Shown here one piece after another: positions 52,789-61,074 of a DNA stretch of 64,000 nucleotides; position 1 is the stretch's first letter; each line of letters begins with the position of its first letter. Position numbers and translations under genes: made by a program. The DNA comes from Streptomyces rapamycinicus NRRL 5491 (lineage in GTDB: Bacteria > Actinomycetota > Actinomycetes > Streptomycetales > Streptomycetaceae): NCBI RefSeq assembly GCF_024298965.1, contig NZ_CP085193.1, forward strand, positions 8,928,001 through 8,992,000. The letters are read 5' to 3'. The notes beneath the pieces were generated by a model. It had not been told where the DNA came from. It ran no database searches and saw only the letters and a list, made by a program, of their open reading frames with translations.

Positions 52789-55494
52789 GTGGGGCGCGGA
52801 GTGCCGGAACTCGTACTGGAATTGAACGGACAGACCTGGACACTTGATCCATCCAGGTCGTACAGCCTGGGGCGTGACCCACAGGGCGACATGGTGCTGG
52901 ACGACGCCAGGGTCTCCTGGCGACATGCCACGGTGCGCTGGGGTGGGCGCAGTTGGATCATTGAGGATCAGGGTTCCACCAATGGCACCTATGTGCAGGG
53001 CCAGAGAATCCAACAGGTGGAAATCGGCCCTGGTTCGGCCGTCCATCTCGGCAATGCCACCGATGGCCCCCGGCTCAGCGTCTCCGGCGGTGGTGCCGCC
53101 TCGGGCGGTGCCCCCTCGATGGGTGCCGCGGGCGCGTACGGCCAGCAGGCGGCGATGGGCATGCCTCAGCAGGGCCAGCAGGCTCACCAGGGTCAGCAGC
53201 CCCCCGCCCAGCAGCCGCCGCAGCAGCCCGGCCCCGGTGGCTGGCCGCAGCCGCCCCAAGGGCAGCCGCCCCAAGGGCAGCCGCCCCAAGGGATGCCCCA
53301 GGCGCAGCCCCAACGGCAGCCCGCAGGCTGGCAGCAGCCCCAGGCCGCGCACCAGCAGCAGCCGTTCATCCCGCAGCAGCAGCCCCCGCAGCCGCACCAG
53401 CAGCCACAGTCTCCGCAGAGCAACCTCGCGCAGAGCGGCCCCGGCGCCGGCCCCTCCGGCCCGGCCGGCACCGCGACCGCCCAGGGTGACCGCAGCCCGA
53501 CCACCTTCCACCAGCTGGCCGCCGGCCGGGTGATGCGCATCGGCCGTGCGCTGGAGAACGACCTGGTCGTCTCCGATCTGCAGGTCTCGCGCCACCACGC
53601 CGAGTTCCAGGCGCTGCCCGACGGCCGCTTCGAGATACGTGACCTCGGCAGCCACAACGGCACCTATGTCAACGGCCAGCCGGTCCGGCAGCAGATCATC
53701 GGCCCCACCGACACCGTCGGCGTCGGTCACTCCACCTTCCGGCTGGTCGGCGACCGCCTCGAGGAGTTCGTCGACACCGGTGAGGTCTCCTTCTCGGCCC
53801 GCCATCTGACGGTGACGGTCGACGGCGGCAAGCAGATCCTCAAGGACGTCTCCTTCGGCGTCCCGGAGAAGTCCCTCGTCGCGGTCATCGGCCCGTCCGG
53901 CTCCGGTAAGTCCACGCTGCTCAAGGCGCTCACCGGTTACCGCCCGGCCAACCAAGGCGATGTCCTCTACGACAACCGGAACCTCTACAAGCAGTTCGCC
54001 GAGCTGCGCCAGCGCATCGGTCTGGTGCCCCAGGACGACATCCTCCACAAGGAGCTGACCGTCCAGAAGGCCCTGCGCTACGCCGCCAAGCTCCGCTTCC
54101 CCGGTGACACCGCCGAGGCCGAGCGCGAGGCCCGGATCGACGAGGTGCTGCGCGAGCTCAAGCTGGACATCCACCGGGAGAAGAAGGTCACCGCCCTCTC
54201 CGGCGGTCAGCGCAAGCGGGTCTCGGTCGCGCTGGAGCTGCTCACCAAGCCGTCGCTGATCTTCCTGGACGAGCCGACCTCCGGTCTCGACCCGGGCATG
54301 GACCGCGATGTCATGCAGCTGCTGCGCGGCCTGGCCGACGACGGCCGCACGGTGCTGGTGGTCACCCACTCGGTGGCCGAGCTGGCGCTGTGCGACAAGC
54401 TCCTGGTGATGGCGCCGGGCGGCTCGGTGGCCTACTTCGGCCCGCCGGACGAGGCGCTCAACTTCTTCGGCTACGACACCTGGGCGGATGTCTTCTCGGC
54501 GTTCGAGAACTACCGCGACTACGACTGGGCGGGCCGCTGGCGCGGTTCGCAGCATTACCAGATGTACGCGGCGGACCTCGACTCCGTTGCCCCGCAGTCG
54601 GTGAACGTCCAGGCGCCGCCGGCCCGGATGCAGAAGTCGCAGAGCTGGGGTTCGCAGCTGTGGACGCTGATCCGCCGCTATCTGTCGGTGATCGGCTCCG
54701 ACAAGGGCTTCATGGGGCTGATGGTGATCCTGCCCGCCGTGCTGGGGGCGGTGAGCGTCGTCATCCCGGCGAAGTTCGGCCTCCAGATGGCCCCGAAGGG
54801 CAGTTTCAACCAGGCCGCCGGGACGGTGTTGCTGATCCTTGTGGTCGGCATGTGCTTCACCGGCGCGGCCAACTCCGTACGAGAACTGATCAAGGAACGG
54901 GTCATCTACGAACGGGAACGGGCGGTCGGCCTGTCCCGCTCCGCGTATCTGATGTCCAAGGTGATCGTGCTCGGCGTGATCACCGCATGCCAGGGCGTCA
55001 TCATCTCCGCCATCGGTCTCTCGACGCGCAAACTGCCCGAAGAGGGCCTGCTGATGCCGCCGGCCGCCGAACTCTGCGTGGCCGTCATCGCGATCGGCTT
55101 CACCTCGATGATGGTGGGCCTGGTCATCTCGTCCCTGGTGAAGACCGCCGAGAAGACCATGCCGCTGCTGGTCATGTTCGCGATCATCCAGGTGGTCTTC
55201 ACCGGTGTGCTGTTCAAGATCTTCGGATCGCCTGGTGTGGAGCAGTTCGCCTGGCTGATGCCGTCCCGCTGGGCGATCGGCGCGGCCGGTGCCACGCTGG
55301 ACCTCGGCCCGGGCGCAGGTCACATGATGGCGCCGTGGGACAGCAAGAAGCCCCTGGACACCGACCCGCTGTGGGAGCACACCACCACCCAGTGGGGCAT
55401 CGACATGGTCGCGCTGATCGTCCTGGGCATCGTGTGCGGCATCGCGGTCGCACGGCTGCTGCGCCGCCATGAGCCGGAGGTCATGCGCAAGTAG
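52789..55494 (+). CDS. Double-FHA ABC transporter (ATPase + permease)
   Basis: The 901-residue protein resembles mycobacterial Rv1747. FHA domain 1 is at about 8-100 (YSLGRDPQGDMVLDDARVSW, QGSTNGTYV). A Gln/Pro-rich linker (about 105-230) has PPQGQPPQGQPPQG repeats. FHA domain 2 (about 240-330) has RIGRALENDLVVSDLQVSRH and GSHNGTYVNG. The ABC ATPase (about 345-570) has GPSGSGKST, LSGGQRKRVSVALEL and FLDEPTSGLD. An ABC-2 type permease with six helices ends the chain. The FHA domains should bind phosphothreonine, so a Ser/Thr kinase probably controls export. GTG at 52801 is an alternative start. Confidence 0.9.
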   Translation: MGRGVPELVLELNGQTWTLDPSRSYSLGRDPQGDMVLDDARVSWRHATVRWGGRSWIIEDQGSTNGTYVQGQRIQQVEIGPGSAVHLGNATDGPRLSVSGGGAASGGAPSMGAAGAYGQQAAMGMPQQGQQAHQGQQPPAQQPPQQPGPGGWPQPPQGQPPQGQPPQGMPQAQPQRQPAGWQQPQAAHQQQPFIPQQQPPQPHQQPQSPQSNLAQSGPGAGPSGPAGTATAQGDRSPTTFHQLAAGRVMRIGRALENDLVVSDLQVSRHHAEFQALPDGRFEIRDLGSHNGTYVNGQPVRQQIIGPTDTVGVGHSTFRLVGDRLEEFVDTGEVSFSARHLTVTVDGGKQILKDVSFGVPEKSLVAVIGPSGSGKSTLLKALTGYRPANQGDVLYDNRNLYKQFAELRQRIGLVPQDDILHKELTVQKALRYAAKLRFPGDTAEAEREARIDEVLRELKLDIHREKKVTALSGGQRKRVSVALELLTKPSLIFLDEPTSGLDPGMDRDVMQLLRGLADDGRTVLVVTHSVAELALCDKLLVMAPGGSVAYFGPPDEALNFFGYDTWADVFSAFENYRDYDWAGRWRGSQHYQMYAADLDSVAPQSVNVQAPPARMQKSQSWGSQLWTLIRRYLSVIGSDKGFMGLMVILPAVLGAVSVVIPAKFGLQMAPKGSFNQAAGTVLLILVVGMCFTGAANSVRELIKERVIYERERAVGLSRSAYLMSKVIVLGVITACQGVIISAIGLSTRKLPEEGLLMPPAAELCVAVIAIGFTSMMVGLVISSLVKTAEKTMPLLVMFAIIQVVFTGVLFKIFGSPGVEQFAWLMPSRWAIGAAGATLDLGPGAGHMMAPWDSKKPLDTDPLWEHTTTQWGIDMVALIVLGIVCGIAVARLLRRHEPEVMRK

Positions 55495-55578
55495 CCGCCA
55501 CGGCGGCCACGGGAACACGGCCACGAAAACAGGGCTGCGGAAGACACGGCCACGAAGAGCGAAGAGCATGGCCGCGGA

Positions 55579-55622
55579 AAGGGCGACGGCACCCCTCGCA
55601 CACAGGGGGTGCCGTCGCCCTT
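55579..55622. terminator. Bidirectional terminator between FHA-ABC and transglycosylase genes
   Basis: GGGCGACGGCACCCC (55581-55595) pairs with GGGGTGCCGTCGCCC (55606-55620), a perfect 15-bp stem with a 10-nt loop. AA and TT outside add two pairs. Confidence 0.85.
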
Positions 55623-55661
55623 CGGCGTCGGCACGCCGGGTTCTGGACGGGCCCTTCGGGC

Positions 55662-56414
55662 TTAGTACGGGCCGTTCACGTTGTCCATCGAGCCGTACCG
55701 GTCGGCAGCGTAGTTGCAGGCCGCGGTGATGTTCGCGACCGGGTCGTAGGCGTCCCAGGCGGTGCCCTCGACGTGGTACGCCTGGAAGGTCGGCGCTATT
55801 ACCTGGAGCAGGCCCTTGGAGGGCACGCCGTTCTGGGCGTTGATGTCCCAGTTGTTTATGGCGCGCGGGTTGCCGCCGGACTCCCGGATGATGTTGCGGT
55901 GGATGCCCTCGTAGGAGCCGGGGATGCCCTTCTTCTTCATGATGTCGAGGGATTCGCGGATCCAGCCGTCGAGGTTGTCCGGGTAGGTCTTCTTCTCGGC
56001 GGCGACCGTCTCGATACGCGTGGCGGAGCGGCTCGCGGCCTGCTTGGCGGCGCGCTCCTTGGCGGCCTTGGCCTCGGCGGCCTTCTTCGCGGCGGCCTCT
56101 TCAGCCGCCTTCTTCGCGGCGGCGTCCGCCGCGGCCTTCTTCGCGGCCTTCTTGGCGGCCTCGTCCTTGGCCTGCTTGGCGGCGAGGGCGGACTGCTTCG
56201 CCAGGGCCTCGTGGTGGGCCTGGGCGTCGGCCTTCTGAGAGGTGAGGGCGACCGGCTTGTTCGGCAGGTCCTGGGCCGTGGTCTTGGCACCGGCGTCTCC
56301 ACCGGGGACGACCGCGAAGGCTATGGCGGCCGCACCGGCGGCTGCGATTCCAGCGGCGGAGTACTTGTGCGTCTTGTTGAGGCGGCTGTAACCGGGGATG
56401 TTGGGCAGGGGCAT
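55662..56414 (-). CDS. Secreted SLT-type lytic transglycosylase
   Basis: The 250-residue precursor has a hydrophobic export segment (about 22-42, AAGIAAAGAAAIAFAVVPGG). A long Ala/Lys/Glu helical region follows (about 65-145, with repeated AAKKAAEEAAAKKAAEAKAA units), able to form a coiled coil or cell-wall tether. The SLT domain (about 160-250) has IHRNIIRESGGNPRAINNWD with the catalytic Glu, PSKGLLQVIAPTFQAYHVEG and ITAACNYAADRYG. It should cut peptidoglycan in growth or spore germination. ATG at 56414 follows GAAGAGG. The leader is long and structured. Confidence 0.88.
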   Translation of the reverse strand: MPLPNIPGYSRLNKTHKYSAAGIAAAGAAAIAFAVVPGGDAGAKTTAQDLPNKPVALTSQKADAQAHHEALAKQSALAAKQAKDEAAKKAAKKAAADAAAKKAAEEAAAKKAAEAKAAKERAAKQAASRSATRIETVAAEKKTYPDNLDGWIRESLDIMKKKGIPGSYEGIHRNIIRESGGNPRAINNWDINAQNGVPSKGLLQVIAPTFQAYHVEGTAWDAYDPVANITAACNYAADRYGSMDNVNGPY

Positions 56415-56443
56415 GGCGGAGTAGACCTCTTCCAATCGCTTGA

Positions 56444-56500
56444 GTCGCAGGCCAAATCGGCGCGCAGAGCGCCGTTCCTGGATCTACGGCGCCGTGCGAC
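56444..56500 (-). promoter_or_regulatory. Structured leader with mutually exclusive hairpins
   Basis: An outer stem pairs 56444-56449 with 56495-56500 (GTCGCA/TGCGAC). Inside, hairpin A (56469-56475 with 56486-56492, GCGCCGT/ACGGCGC) and hairpin B (56458-56463 with 56469-56474, CGGCGC/GCGCCG) compete for the same bases. The block lies 30 nt before the transglycosylase start on its mRNA, so a switch or attenuator is possible. Riboswitches (c-di-AMP type) do control Streptomyces wall hydrolases, but I could not match that consensus here. Confidence 0.4.
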
Positions 56501-56556
56501 TGGGTGAAATTCTTAGCTGCCGCAAAAAGCTGTCGCAAAGGCGTGACATACGATGC

Positions 56557-56639
56557 TGCTTAGTGGATAAGTAGGCCGTTCATGCCCACGCGGACGGCCG
56601 TCATCCCCGCTCAGTCGCCTATGAAACGTCCACTAAGCA
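56557..56639 (-). promoter_or_regulatory. 11-bp perfect inverted repeat enclosing a second stem
   Basis: TGCTTAGTGGA (56557-56567) and TCCACTAAGCA (56629-56639) are exact reverse complements 61 bp apart. Between them GGCCGT (56574-56579) can pair with ACGGCC (56594-56599). A further palindrome, CACGT-TCGT-ACGTG (56638-56651), adjoins. On the transglycosylase mRNA this would be an 83-nt closed structure, but the element may equally be a pair of operator half-sites in the divergent region. Confidence 0.4.
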
Positions 56640-56847
56640 CGTTCGTACGTGATTTAGGTCGTGTGTCCGGGCTCACATCGCGGAGCTTCTCATATTGCGC
56701 GCTGTGCCCACGCAAATGCTCAGGGTGTTTGTTTTTTCCACCCCTGTAACAGCCCCTTTGGGGGCCTCGTGTGCGCCGTTCGACCTAGGGCTCAGGTCTT
56801 ATCAGGTGGCCGCCGACCGGCCGATATGCCCACCGGATGGCGGTGGG

Positions 56848-56860
56848 TACGGTAATGCCC
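56848..56860 (+). promoter_or_regulatory. Leaderless-type -10 box before the GAF kinase gene
   Basis: TACGGT (56848-56853) fits TANNNT and ends 7 nt before the ATG at 56861. No ribosome site precedes that ATG, which supports a leaderless transcript. Confidence 0.4.
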
Positions 56861-58018
56861 ATGACGAAAGGACGGGGTGGCGGAGCCGAGGCCGGGCTGA
56901 GCCGGGTGAGCGCGGCGCTGCTCGCCATGAGCCGACATCTGGAAGTCCGTGATGTCCTAAAGACCATCGTTGTGTCCGCCCGTGAGCTGCTCGATGCGGA
57001 GTATGCCGCTCTGGGGGTTCCGGATGATCACGGAGGTTTCGCCCAGTTCGTAGTAGATGGGGTCAGTGAGGAGCAGTGGAAGGCCATCGGGCCGCTGCCG
57101 CGACAGCACGGCATTCTCGCCGCGATGCTCAAGGACGCCACTCCACAGCGACTCGCCGATGTGCGGCTGGATGCCCGTTTTGGGGGATGGCCATCGGCTC
57201 ATCCCGTTATGTCGGATTTCTTGGGACTTCCCATTGCCGACGGCGATGAAGTTCTCGGCGCGGTATTCCTCGCCAACAAGCGATGCCCCAAGCCCGAGGG
57301 CGGCTGCGGTTTCACCGCCGAGGACGAGGAGTTGCTGTCCATCCTGGCCCAGCACGCCGCCATCGCCCTGACCAACGCCCGGCTCCACGAGCGCGGCCGC
57401 GAGCTCACCATCGCCGGGGAGCGGGCCAGGCTCGCCCATGAGCTGCACGACGCGGTCTCCCAGAAGCTCTTCTCGCTGCGGCTGACCGCCCAGGCGGCCA
57501 CGGCCCTGGTGGACCGCGACCCCGGCCGCGCCAAGGACGAGCTCCAGCAGATCGCGCTGCTCGCCGCCGAGGCCGCCGACGAACTGCGCTCCGCCGTCGT
57601 GGAGCTGCGCCCCGCCGCCCTCGACGAGGACGGCCTCGTGGCGACCCTCAGGACCCAGGTGCAGGTGCTCGACCGGGCCCACTCCGCCCGTGTCACCTTC
57701 GCCTGCCACGGGGTACGGGCGCTGCCCGCCGCCCAGGAGGAGGCCGTGCTGCGGGTGGCCCAGGAGGCCCTGCACAACGCGCTGCGCCACGCCGACGCGC
57801 GGCAGGTGGACGTCACCCTCGCCCGGCACGGCCAGGGCGCCCGGCTCCGCGTCGCCGACGACGGCGTGGGATTCGACCCCTCGGCCGTACGCCGCGCCGG
57901 GCGCCACCTCGGGCTGGTGTCGATGCGGTACCGGGCCGGTGGCGTCGGTGGCGGTCTGACGGTGGAGTCGGCGCCCGGCAAGGGCACCGTGATCGAGATG
58001 GAGGTGCCCGGTGGCTGA
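56861..58018 (+). CDS. GAF-domain sensor histidine kinase (NarL/DesK-type)
   Basis: The 385-residue soluble kinase has a GAF domain (about 25-175; LLDAEYAALGVPDDHGGFAQ, ANKRCPKPEGG). A HisKA_3 dimerisation region follows with the phospho-acceptor in ARLAHELHDAVSQKLFSLRL near residue 200. The HATPase has RVAQEALHNALRHADARQVD and VADDGVGFDPSA. The GAF ligand is unknown. ATG at 56861 is preferred for the leaderless -10 spacing; an ATG two codons upstream is possible. It overlaps the response regulator by 8 bp. Confidence 0.9.
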   Translation: MTKGRGGGAEAGLSRVSAALLAMSRHLEVRDVLKTIVVSARELLDAEYAALGVPDDHGGFAQFVVDGVSEEQWKAIGPLPRQHGILAAMLKDATPQRLADVRLDARFGGWPSAHPVMSDFLGLPIADGDEVLGAVFLANKRCPKPEGGCGFTAEDEELLSILAQHAAIALTNARLHERGRELTIAGERARLAHELHDAVSQKLFSLRLTAQAATALVDRDPGRAKDELQQIALLAAEAADELRSAVVELRPAALDEDGLVATLRTQVQVLDRAHSARVTFACHGVRALPAAQEEAVLRVAQEALHNALRHADARQVDVTLARHGQGARLRVADDGVGFDPSAVRRAGRHLGLVSMRYRAGGVGGGLTVESAPGKGTVIEMEVPGG

Positions 58019-58655
58019 CCCGGGACGGATTCGGGTGCTGCTCGTCGACGACCACCAGGTGGTGCGGCGCGGCCTGCGGACCTTCCTCCAGGTCCAGGAC
58101 GACATCGAGGTGGTCGGCGAGGCGTCGGACGGCGAGGAGGGCGTCGCCCGCGCCGAGGAGCTGCGCCCCGACGTCGTCCTCATGGACGTGAAGATGCCCG
58201 GCCTGGACGGGATCGAGGCGCTGCGCACCCTGCGCGACCTCGACAACCCCGCCCGGGTGCTGGTGGTGACGAGCTTCACCGAGAAGCGCACCGTGGTCCC
58301 CGCCCTGCGCGCGGGCGCCGCGGGTTATGTCTACAAGGACGTGGACCCCGAGGCGCTGGCCCGCGCCATCCGCTCCGTCCACTCCGGGCATGTGCTGCTC
58401 CAGCCCGAGGTGGCCCTCGCGCTGCTCTCCCAGGAGGACGGCGGCGGCCACGGGCGCGGCGGGTCCCTCACCGAGCGTGAACGCGAGGTGCTGGCGCTGA
58501 TCGCGGACGGCCGGTCCAACCGGGAGATCGCCCGTGCGCTGGTGTTGTCGGAAAAGACCGTGAAAACCCATGTGTCCAACATTCTTATGAAATTGGACCT
58601 CGCCGATCGCACCCAGGCCGCTCTATGGGCGGTACGGCACGGGATCGGAGCATGA
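58011..58655 (+). CDS. LuxR/NarL-type response regulator
   Basis: The 214-residue protein has a receiver domain (about 7-125): VLLVDDHQVVRRGL, phospho-acceptor Asp in VVLMDVKMPGLDG near residue 59, VTSFTEK and the conserved Lys in YVYKDVDPE. A GerE/LuxR helix-turn-helix follows (about 152-210; LTEREREVLALIADGRSNRE, TVKTHVSNILMKLDLADRTQ). GTG at 58011 overlaps the kinase stop by 8 bp, so the two form one two-component system. Targets are unknown; the chaplin gene lies directly downstream. Confidence 0.95.
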   Translation: MADPGRIRVLLVDDHQVVRRGLRTFLQVQDDIEVVGEASDGEEGVARAEELRPDVVLMDVKMPGLDGIEALRTLRDLDNPARVLVVTSFTEKRTVVPALRAGAAGYVYKDVDPEALARAIRSVHSGHVLLQPEVALALLSQEDGGGHGRGGSLTEREREVLALIADGRSNREIARALVLSEKTVKTHVSNILMKLDLADRTQAALWAVRHGIGA

Positions 58656-58793
58656 ACAGCGTTTCTCCGTGAAATCACACCAACGTGTGGCGATCACTCG
58701 AACAGCGCAACTCGCCATCGGCCGGGCCGTTCTTCACGGCGTACCGCGGCGTACCGCCGCGGTGATGCGCTGATGAATGAAGGGTCTCGAGAA

Positions 58794-59033
58794 GTGAAGA
58801 ACATCAAGAGGTTCGCTGCCCTCACGATCGTGGCCGGCGGACTCGCCGTCGCCGGTGCCGGTGTCGCCTCCGCCCAGGGCCCCCAGGCCGACGGTGGGGC
58901 GATGACGTCCCCGGGTGTCGTTTCCGGCAACAACATTCAGGCGCCCGTCCACGTGCCCGTGAACGTCTGCAGCAACACCATCTCGGTCATCGGGGCCATG
59001 AACCCGGCGTTCGGCGTCCCCTGCGTCCGCTGA
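58794..59033 (+). CDS. Short chaplin (amyloid surface protein)
   Basis: The 79-residue precursor has a signal peptide (KNIKRFAALTIVAGGLAVAG, cleavage after GVASA) and one chaplin domain: SPGVVSGNNIQAPVHVPVNV with two cysteines (CSNTISVIGAMNPAFGVPC) that form the intramolecular disulfide. There is no sortase signal, so it is a short, secreted chaplin. These assemble on aerial hyphae and spores to make the surface hydrophobic. GTG at 58794 follows AAGGG; an ATG seven codons upstream is less likely. A terminator follows. Confidence 0.92.
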   Translation: MKNIKRFAALTIVAGGLAVAGAGVASAQGPQADGGAMTSPGVVSGNNIQAPVHVPVNVCSNTISVIGAMNPAFGVPCVR

Positions 59034-59066
59034 CCGGCCCCCTGGCGGATATCCCGACGCACCACC

Positions 59067-59102
59067 GGCCGGCCCCGGAGGCACCCGCCTCCGGGGCCGG
59101 CC
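59067..59102 (+). terminator. Terminator after the chaplin gene
   Basis: A perfect 16-bp stem, GGCCGGCCCCGGAGGC (59067-59082) with GCCTCCGGGGCCGGCC (59087-59102), has an ACCC loop. Confidence 0.85.
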
Positions 59103-59170
59103 CCATGTCGGCCCCCGAACCCGATGACGGCCCGGGACGTCGGACCCGGGAAGCCCGGCCCCCGACGGTG

Positions 59171-59295
59171 GTCAGAGACCCGCGAAGACCAGCCCCGGCG
59201 AAGGTCGAAGACCAGCCCCCGCGAAGGTTGAAGACCAGCCCGGCGAAGGCCAGAGGCGAAGGCCAGAGGCCCGAGACCCGCGAAGGTCAGAGACC
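59171..59295. repeat. Degenerate ~22-bp tandem repeat (GCGAAGGTCGAAGACCAGCCC unit)
   Basis: Full units lie at 59198-59220 and 59221-59242. Shortened units (GCGAAGGCCAGAG) follow at about 59243-59268, with related words on both sides. The array reaches into the last codons of the gene ending at 59287 on the minus strand. Confidence 0.7.
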
Positions 59296-60090
59296 GCCCC
59301 GCTCCCGCTCCTCCACATACGCGTTGTACGCCGCCACCTGGGCCCGCCGCGAGGTGCGCTCCACCGGCCGCAGCGCCTCGGCCCGCGCCGTGATCTCCGA
59401 CGCGCTCACCGCCCCGCCGTGCTCCCGGCCGTCCCCGCCCGCCATGTACGCGATGTCGACCAGCGCAGCCACCCGCTGCGCCAGCTCCAGCACCCGTATG
59501 GCCCGCGGCGGATAGCCCGGGGCCAGCACCTCGCGCCCCCGCTCGGCCCGCGCCCGATACGCCTCCAGGGCCGCCTCGGCCACCGGGCCCGACCCGGCCA
59601 CGTTCAGCCGCGAGAGCACCTCGGTGGCCTCCCGCAGCGCCTCCGCCAGCTCCCGCTCGGCCTCACCCAGCGACGGCACATCGGCCGGCGGCGCCTCCCG
59701 CACGGCCTGACACCGCCACACCACCTCGATGTGCTGATCGCCCTCGGGCCCGGCCGCCGACACCTCGGGCACCAGGCCGAGCGCCGCCCCGGTGGCGATC
59801 ACCGCCTCGCCCGCGTCGAGCGCGTGGGCGTTGAACTCCGGCGGGCCGCTCAGCCCCAGGGGATGCCCCGCTATGGGCAGCGCCACTCGCAGCCCCTTGG
59901 CCCCGAGCGCCCGCAGCCGCCCCAGCGCCAAAGTGAGCCCCACCTGCCCGGACTCGCCCGGAAGCCCGGCCACCCGGTGCGACGCGTCCTCATCCGCGAT
60001 GCGATGCGCCGCCTCATCGGGGGAGACAAGTCCGGCGAGAAGGGCATTTCCCCAAGCTGCGAGGCGCCCTGAACGTGGTTCATCGAGCAT
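59287..60090 (-). CDS. Conserved actinobacterial protein of unknown function
   Basis: The 267-residue soluble protein is Ala-, Arg- and Glu-rich. Recognisable stretches are LAAWGNALLAGLVSPDEAAH near the N-terminus, GLRVALPIAGHPLGLSGPPE in the middle and VAALVDIAYMAGGDGREHGG, followed by a helical C-terminus. Codon bias is strong throughout. Streptomyces encode close relatives of this size, but no function is known to me. It is divergent from the ABC ATPase gene. Confidence 0.75.
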   Translation of the reverse strand: MLDEPRSGRLAAWGNALLAGLVSPDEAAHRIADEDASHRVAGLPGESGQVGLTLALGRLRALGAKGLRVALPIAGHPLGLSGPPEFNAHALDAGEAVIATGAALGLVPEVSAAGPEGDQHIEVVWRCQAVREAPPADVPSLGEAERELAEALREATEVLSRLNVAGSGPVAEAALEAYRARAERGREVLAPGYPPRAIRVLELAQRVAALVDIAYMAGGDGREHGGAVSASEITARAEALRPVERTSRRAQVAAYNAYVEERERGGL

Positions 60091-60200
60091 GGAACCAGCC
60101 TAAGGACTGCCACCGACAACGTGTGGCGTAGGTTTTCCTCAGGGGGCTGCGCCCACAGGCGCACGCACGACTCGAGACTGCAATGGGAGACAACGCGCTC

Positions 60201-60992
60201 ATGAGCGAGGTTCTGGAGCTGCTGGACGTATCGGTGGTCCGCGATGGGCGGGCTCTGGTGGACGAGGTCTCCTGGTCGATCAAAGAAGGCGAGCGCTGGG
60301 TCATCCTCGGGCCCAACGGCGCCGGCAAGACCACCCTCCTCAACCTCGCCTCCAGCTATCTCTTCCCGAGCGCCGGAACCGCCCGGATCCTCGGCGAGCT
60401 GCTCGGCCGCGTCGACGTCTTCGAGCTGCGCCCCCGCGTCGGCATGGCGGGCATCGCCATGGCCGAGAAGCTGCCGCGCCGCCAGACCGTCCTCGAGACC
60501 GTCCTCACCGCCGCGTACGGCATGACGGCCCACTGGCAGGAGGACTACGACGCGGTCGACGAGACCCGCGCCCGCGCCTTCCTCGACCGCCTCGGCATGA
60601 CCGAGTACCTCGACCGGAGGTTCGGCACCCTCTCCGAGGGCGAGCGCAAGCGCACCCTCATCGCCCGCGCCATGATGACCGACCCCGAGCTGCTGCTCCT
60701 CGACGAGCCCGCGGCCGGACTCGACCTCGGCGGCCGCGAGGACCTCGTCCGCCGCCTCGGACGGCTCGCCCGCGACCCGCTCGCCCCGTCGATGATCATG
60801 GTGACACATCATGTCGAGGAAATCCCCCCCGGCTTCACCCATGTTCTGATGATCCGCCAGGGGAAGGTGCTCACCGCGGGCCCGGTCGAGACCGAACTGA
60901 CCTCCCGCAACCTCTCCCGCTGCTTCGGACTCCCGCTGGTCGTCGAGCGCAACGGCGACCGCTGGACCGCCCAGGGCCTGCCGCTGACCTGA
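60201..60992 (+). CDS. ABC transporter ATP-binding protein
   Basis: The 263-residue single ABC ATPase has Walker A GPNGAGKTT near residue 41, signature LSEGERKRTLIARAMM (Glu in place of Gly in LSGG), Walker B LLLLDEPAAGLD, and the switch His in MVTHHVEEIPPGFTHVLMI. It resembles YlmA-type or ModF-like soluble ATPases; no permease lies beside it. ATG at 60201 follows GGGAG; an ATG at 60183 is an alternative. Its substrate or partner is unknown. Confidence 0.88.
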   Translation: MSEVLELLDVSVVRDGRALVDEVSWSIKEGERWVILGPNGAGKTTLLNLASSYLFPSAGTARILGELLGRVDVFELRPRVGMAGIAMAEKLPRRQTVLETVLTAAYGMTAHWQEDYDAVDETRARAFLDRLGMTEYLDRRFGTLSEGERKRTLIARAMMTDPELLLLDEPAAGLDLGGREDLVRRLGRLARDPLAPSMIMVTHHVEEIPPGFTHVLMIRQGKVLTAGPVETELTSRNLSRCFGLPLVVERNGDRWTAQGLPLT

Positions 60993-61062
60993 TGTCCGCC
61001 CCCTGCGCCCACCGTGCCACCGGCAGGTGATCCGCGCACTGTCCCCGGCGACTTGGGACAAC

Positions 61063-61074
61063 TACCATGACCAT
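61063..61074 (+). promoter_or_regulatory. Leaderless-type -10 box before the NfeD gene
   Basis: TACCAT (61063-61068) ends 6 nt before the GTG at 61075, and there is no ribosome site in between. Confidence 0.45.

Noticed and set aside
52786..55569. 927-codon open frame opposite the FHA-ABC gene
   Set aside because: It is a shadow of the real gene: composition is Gly/Arg/Leu/His/Asp-rich and no domain is seen.
56444..56651. Assignment of the transglycosylase leader as a c-di-AMP (ydaO) riboswitch
   Set aside because: The gene type and position fit, but I could not find the conserved core blocks of that class, so it is listed only as a structured leader.
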